Positions 60,337-64,000 of a DNA stretch of 64,000 nt are shown in pieces. Origin of the DNA: Yeguia hominis (GTDB taxonomy: Bacteria; Bacillota; Clostridia; Oscillospirales; Acutalibacteraceae). The notes beneath the pieces were generated by a model. That model did not search any database. It was not told the origin of the DNA and worked only from the letters and a program-made list of their open reading frames with translations. Made by a program: the position numbers and the translations under genes. Position 1 is the first letter of the stretch. Every line of letters starts with the position of its first letter. Location: positions 55,865 through 119,864 of the forward strand of contig NZ_JACRSN010000009.1 in assembly GCF_014384705.1 (NCBI RefSeq), in the 5' to 3' direction.

Positions 60337-61953
60337 GTGCGGCAGATCGATTTGTTGGATTCCACGCTGCGCGACGGCGCACAGTCCGGTGGAATTGCAT
60401 TTTCAGTCGAAGACAAACTGCAGATTGTGGAAATTCTGGATTCTTTGGGCATCCCCTTTCTTGAGGCCGGAAACCCGGGATCAAATCCAAAGGATCTGGA
60501 GTTTTTCCGAAAAGCAGCGCATTTGCAGCTGCGGCACACACGGCTGGTTGCCTTCGGAAGCACGGTCCGCAAAGGAGAAGACCCGATGGCGGATTCCGGG
60601 CTTCGGGCTTTGCTGGAGGCCGGAACCGAATACTGTTCCGTCTTTGGGAAGAGTTCTCTGCTGCATGTGGAGAAAATTCTGCAAACCACGCCGGAGGAAA
60701 ATCTTCGCATGATCCGGGAAACCTGCCGGTACCTGGCAGGGTGCGGACGCAAGGTGCTGTTTGATGCGGAGCATTTTTTTGACGGCTATCAGCAAAACGC
60801 GCAATACGCGCTGCAGACCGTGGATGCCGCGGTGGACGGCGGCGCCTGCGGCGTCGTGCTGTGCGATACAAACGGCGGACAATTTCCGCAGGCAGTTGCA
60901 GCTGTAACGGCGGCGCTGCGGGATCATCTGCCTGAAAACTTGTCGCTTGGCGTGCATTTTCACAATGACTGCGGTCTCGCAGTTGCCAATACAATGGCGG
61001 CAGTGGATGCCGGTGCGGATCATGTTCAGGGGACCTATCTCGGGTTTGGCGAGCGCTGCGGCAATGCAGATCTTTCCACGCTGATTCCGAATTTGCAGTA
61101 TAAACAGGCATATGCCTGTATTCCGCCGGAAAACCTGGTGCTGCTGCACGCGGCGGCTGTGAAGCTTGCCTCTGTGGCCAATATCAAGCTGCCGGCCGGC
61201 GCGCCGTATGTGGGCAGCAATGCATTTCGGCACAAGGCAGGAATGCATGCGGACGGTGTGATGAAGCTTTCCTGTTCTTTTGAGCATATTGATCCGGAAA
61301 TTGTCGGAAATCAGCGTCGGTTTCCGGCCTCGGAAATGAGCGGGCGGAAAGTAGTATTTCAGAAGATCCGGGCAATTTATCCGGATGCGGCTTTTGATTC
61401 TCAGGAAACTGCGGAAGTGCTCCGGACCATCAAGCAGATGGAGCGCGACGGATACCAGTTCGAGGATTGCGACGCAAGTTTTGAACTTCTGGTTCGTAGA
61501 CGGATGGAACATTGCCCGCCGTTTTTTGAACTGATCAACTACAATATCTTGAGCGCAAAGCCTTCAGAGCCGGATTGCGGCGCACGTGCGACCGTGAAAG
61601 TGCGCGTGGGAAACCAGGTGCAGCTGATGGCCGCAGAAGGAAACGGCCCGGTTCATGCGCTTGACCAGGCGCTCCGGGCGGCGCTGGAGGTCTTTTATCC
61701 GGTGCTTGCGCAGGCGCATTTGATTGACTATAAGGTTCGGGTCCTGGATGCGCAGGAAGCGACGGCTGCAAAGGTCCGGGTTCTGATTACTTCAACGGAC
61801 GGAGATCATATTTTTACGACGATGGGCGTCTCGGGCGACGTTGTGGAGGCCAGCTGGGCAGCGCTTTCGGATTCGATTGCGTACGCGCTGCTGAAGTGGC
61901 AGCAGAAAACTCGAAACGCCCCGCAAAACAGGAGGAATGCAAAATGGGAATGA
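60337..61953 (+). CDS. cimA: (R)-citramalate synthase-type acyltransferase
   Basis: 538 residues. HMGL-like barrel with LDSTLRDGAQSGGIAFS, the metal-site HFHNDCGLAVANTMAAV, and FGERCGNADLSTLIPNL, followed by the LeuA-type regulatory domain near 400-530. The combination with leuC and leuD fits citramalate synthase, which joins pyruvate and acetyl-CoA to make 2-oxobutyrate for isoleucine; 2-isopropylmalate synthase is less likely because LRDGAQSGG and the long C-terminus match CimA. I chose GTG 60337 with GGAGGG upstream; ATG 60322 lies over that site. Confidence 0.88.
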   Translation: MRQIDLLDSTLRDGAQSGGIAFSVEDKLQIVEILDSLGIPFLEAGNPGSNPKDLEFFRKAAHLQLRHTRLVAFGSTVRKGEDPMADSGLRALLEAGTEYCSVFGKSSLLHVEKILQTTPEENLRMIRETCRYLAGCGRKVLFDAEHFFDGYQQNAQYALQTVDAAVDGGACGVVLCDTNGGQFPQAVAAVTAALRDHLPENLSLGVHFHNDCGLAVANTMAAVDAGADHVQGTYLGFGERCGNADLSTLIPNLQYKQAYACIPPENLVLLHAAAVKLASVANIKLPAGAPYVGSNAFRHKAGMHADGVMKLSCSFEHIDPEIVGNQRRFPASEMSGRKVVFQKIRAIYPDAAFDSQETAEVLRTIKQMERDGYQFEDCDASFELLVRRRMEHCPPFFELINYNILSAKPSEPDCGARATVKVRVGNQVQLMAAEGNGPVHALDQALRAALEVFYPVLAQAHLIDYKVRVLDAQEATAAKVRVLITSTDGDHIFTTMGVSGDVVEASWAALSDSIAYALLKWQQKTRNAPQNRRNAKWE

Positions 61954-63206
61954 CAATGACGCAGAAAATTTTGGCGGCGCATACGGGGCTTGACGCTGTA
62001 GAGCCCGGCCAGCTGATCGAGGCGCAAGTCGACCGGATCCTCGGCAACGACATTACAACGCCGGTTGCCATTCGGGAGATGGAGGCCTGCGGTGCGTGTT
62101 CCCTTTTTGATCCGGAAAAAGTGGTTTTTGTGCTGGATCATTTTACGCCCAATAAAGATATCAAATCGGCTGAACAGTGCAAAGCCGTCCGGGAGTTTGC
62201 CCAAAAGCATGCAGTAGAGCATTTTTACGATGTCGGCAGGGCGGGAATTGAGCATGTCCTGTTACCGGAACAGGGGCTTGTGTGGCCGGGTTGCTGTGTT
62301 GTGGGCGCAGATTCCCACACCTGTACGTACGGTGCGCTCGGCGCCTTTTCGACCGGCGTCGGTTCTACAGATATTGCAGCCGCTATGCTGACCGGGAAAC
62401 TCTGGTTCAAGGTGCCGCAGGCGATTCGGGTTGTGCTGACAAACAAACCGCGGAAATGGGTCAGCGGTAAAGATGTTATTCTGCATTTGATTGGAAAAAT
62501 CGGTGTGGACGGCGCGCGTTATGCTTCGCTGGAATTTACCGGGGACGGCGTTTCGGCGCTTTCAATGGACGACCGGTTCTGCATTGCGAATATGGCGATT
62601 GAGGCCGGTGCGAAAAACGGAATTTTCCCGGTGGATGAAAAGACCATGGAATATGGAAAAGATCGGTTCCGCGGCGAACCGATCGTCTATGCAGCCGATC
62701 CGGATGCGGCGTATACAGAGACGATTGAAATGGATCTTTCTGCTTTGGAGCCGACGGTGGCATTTCCGCACTTGCCGGAAAATGCCCGCTTGGCACGGGA
62801 ATCCGGCGATGTCAAGCTGGATCAGGCGGTGATCGGTTCCTGCACGAATGGCAGAATCACCGATTTGCGGATTGCGGCTTCGATTTTAAAGGGCCGGAAG
62901 GTTGCACCGGGACTGCGCTGTATTGTGATTCCGGGAAGCCAAGAAGTCTATTTGCAGGCGCTCAGAGAAGGCCTTGCTGAGACCTTTGTGGAGGCCGGAG
63001 CCGTATTCAGCATGCCGACTTGCGGCCCATGTTTGGGCGGCCACATGGGCGTCCTTGCAAAGGGAGAACGCGCGATCTCTACAACGAACCGCAATTTTGT
63101 CGGCCGGATGGGTCATACGGAGTCCGAAGTCTATCTGGCGAGTCCTGCAGTTGCGGCAGCAAGCGCAGTAACCGGACGGATTACGGATCCGTCGGCGCTG
63201 GATTGA
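61944..63206 (+). CDS. leuC: Isopropylmalate/citramalate isomerase, large subunit
   Basis: 420 residues from ATG 61944, overlapping the synthase by ten bases, with GGAGGA upstream. Aconitase-family large subunit: the Fe-S Cys region (MPTCGPCLGGHMGVLAKGE) and CTYGALGAFSTGVGSTDIA, VIGSCTNGRI. With LeuD it isomerises citramalate (or 2-isopropylmalate) through dehydration and hydration. Its place behind cimA suggests the citramalate reaction. Confidence 0.94.
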   Translation: MGMTMTQKILAAHTGLDAVEPGQLIEAQVDRILGNDITTPVAIREMEACGACSLFDPEKVVFVLDHFTPNKDIKSAEQCKAVREFAQKHAVEHFYDVGRAGIEHVLLPEQGLVWPGCCVVGADSHTCTYGALGAFSTGVGSTDIAAAMLTGKLWFKVPQAIRVVLTNKPRKWVSGKDVILHLIGKIGVDGARYASLEFTGDGVSALSMDDRFCIANMAIEAGAKNGIFPVDEKTMEYGKDRFRGEPIVYAADPDAAYTETIEMDLSALEPTVAFPHLPENARLARESGDVKLDQAVIGSCTNGRITDLRIAASILKGRKVAPGLRCIVIPGSQEVYLQALREGLAETFVEAGAVFSMPTCGPCLGGHMGVLAKGERAISTTNRNFVGRMGHTESEVYLASPAVAAASAVTGRITDPSALD

Positions 63207-63219
63207 AAGGAGAAGGGTC

Positions 63220-63705
63220 ATGAAAGCAGAAGGTCGTGTTTTTCAGTATGGAAATAATATCGATACCGATGTCATCATTCCGGCGCGGTATTTGAATCTT
63301 GCCTCAAAACAGGAACTGGCCGCACATTGCATGGAGGATCTCGATCCGGATTTTGTCCGGAAGATGCAGCCCGGAGATCTGATTGTTGCCGGGAAAAATT
63401 TTGGCTGCGGCTCCTCACGGGAACATGCGCCGATGGTCATTCGGGAATGTGGCGTGTCCTGCGTGATCGCCGCAACCTTTGCGCGGATTTTCTACCGGAA
63501 TGCGATCAACATCGGGCTTCCGATTTTGGAGTGCCCGGCGGCATCGGAGGATATCCGGGAAGGAGACCGCGTCAGTGTGGACTTTGATACCGGTGTGATT
63601 TGCAATCTGACGACCGGAAAAACCTATCAGGCACAGCCGTTTCCGCCGTTTATTCAGAATATCATTCAAAAGGGCGGCTTGCTGAACAGCATCCGTGAAA
63701 AATAA
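63220..63705 (+). CDS. leuD: Isopropylmalate/citramalate isomerase, small subunit
   Basis: 161 residues, the short bacterial/archaeal-type LeuD. FQYGNNIDTDVIIPARYLNL, the loop GKNFGCGSSREHAP, and ARIFYRNAINIGLPILE are characteristic. It completes the active site of the large subunit encoded 13 bases upstream; AAAGGAGAAGG precedes the ATG. The operon is closed by an IS element starting 33 bases after the stop, with no terminator of its own in between. Confidence 0.95.
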   Translation: MKAEGRVFQYGNNIDTDVIIPARYLNLASKQELAAHCMEDLDPDFVRKMQPGDLIVAGKNFGCGSSREHAPMVIRECGVSCVIAATFARIFYRNAINIGLPILECPAASEDIREGDRVSVDFDTGVICNLTTGKTYQAQPFPPFIQNIIQKGGLLNSIREK

Positions 63706-63739
63706 AGAACAGCGTCCCAGCTTTCGGCGAAGTGATATG

Positions 63740-63778
63740 TACCCCCAATACTGGACACCCAGTATTGGGGGTATTTTT
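63740..63778 (+). terminator. Perfect hairpin in the IS left end
   Basis: TACCCCCAATACTGG / CCAGTATTGGGGGTA, a 15-bp perfect stem with loop ACAC, followed by five T. It would stop incoming leuD transcripts from reaching the transposase. Confidence 0.9.
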
Positions 63779-64000
63779 ATGCGATACAGCTACGAGTACA
63801 AGAAGAAGTGCGTGGAATTATACCGACAAGGGAAATGGCCAGAAACACCAGACGGAGTAAAGGAAAAGCGATTTCACGATACGGTTCGGATTTGGGTTCG
63901 AACAGAAGATGCTTGTGGTCCAGAAGCACTGCAACATAAAAATCAGAACAAGGTGTGGACAGCAGAAGAAAAATATGAGCTGGTAGCAAAAGTTCTTGCT
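63779..64000 (+). CDS. IS3-family transposase OrfA-like protein, partial
   Basis: 74 residues are visible before the window ends. MRYSYEYKKKCVELYRQGKWP is a typical helix-turn-helix start of a transposase OrfA, and ALQHKNQNKVWTAEEKYEL the second half. It binds the element's ends. Lysine- and A-rich codon usage differs from the neighbouring leu genes, in keeping with a mobile gene. The start ATG directly follows the T-tract of the hairpin, so the ribosome site is unclear. Confidence 0.75.
   Translation, partial: MRYSYEYKKKCVELYRQGKWPETPDGVKEKRFHDTVRIWVRTEDACGPEALQHKNQNKVWTAEEKYELVAKVLA

Larger units (their letters stand above)
63738..64000 (+). mobile_element. IS3-type insertion sequence, left end (runs out of window)
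   Basis: The sequence from TGTACCCCCAATACTGGACA has the TG start typical of IS3-family ends and is followed at once by an orfA-like gene. The right end lies outside the window. Confidence 0.65.

Overview
The window looks like the chromosome of a gut-type clostridium (Firmicutes, probably Oscillospirales/Ruminococcaceae-like), with roughly half G+C. The evidence is a SCIFF peptide with its radical-SAM maturase, a T-box leader, BadF/HgdC-type dehydratase activases, ftsEX followed by an M23 hydrolase and an S41 protein, many GTG and TTG starts behind strong Shine-Dalgarno sites, and near-consensus sigma-A promoters. The species cannot be fixed from sequence reading alone.

Layout: 1-4.7 kb, a sugar ABC importer (binding protein cut by the window edge, two permeases, no ATPase) and a GH4 glycosidase. 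4.8-12.4 kb, a LacI-type regulator, a DUF5060/DUF4038/DUF5605-type glycosidase broken by two in-frame stops, and a tightly coupled operon: FucI/AraA-like protein, split transketolase, FGGY kinase. 12.4-17.1 kb, a leftward MarR regulator plus a two-ASKHA dehydratase activase split over two genes. 17.3-24.2 kb, a GH5-like hydrolase, tRNA-Thr and tRNA-Asp, a PAP2 phosphatase, a Ca2+-type P-ATPase, a DUF6514-like protein, a decayed beta-helix gene and a lone 5S rRNA gene. 24.5-29.4 kb, an NCS2 purine permease behind a structured leader, and a TIM-barrel/acyl-CoA-synthetase fusion behind a T-box. 29.4-41.5 kb, central nitrogen and nucleotide metabolism: FGGY kinase, gdhA, glnA, an SDR, purC, purB, glmS, guaA. 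41.8-43.2 kb, a defective IS256-type element. 43.3-48.7 kb, an aldo/keto reductase, an Orn/Lys/Arg-type decarboxylase, the SCIFF genes and a DUF4830 protein. 49-59.3 kb, an MsmK/UgpC-type ATPase (a candidate energiser for the importer at the left edge), a PucR/CdaR regulator, ftsEX-M23-S41, greA and lysS. 59.5-63.7 kb, a membrane-anchored protein of unknown role, then citramalate synthase-leuC-leuD. An IS3-type element starts at 63.74 kb and leaves the window.

Working together: ammonia enters through gdhA/glnA and feeds purC, purB, glmS and guaA. Plant-glycan use is spread over GH4, GH5-like and the isomerase/kinase/transketolase operon, while two further glycan genes are decaying. The most unusual points are a GMP synthetase whose amidotransferase domain has lost its catalytic part, an S41 protein lacking both catalytic residues, a purB start codon apparently joined to its Shine-Dalgarno by a hairpin, a T-box in front of a non-amino-acid gene fusion, two three-way-junction RNA candidates, and a SCIFF peptide with Gly where the cross-linked Thr is expected.
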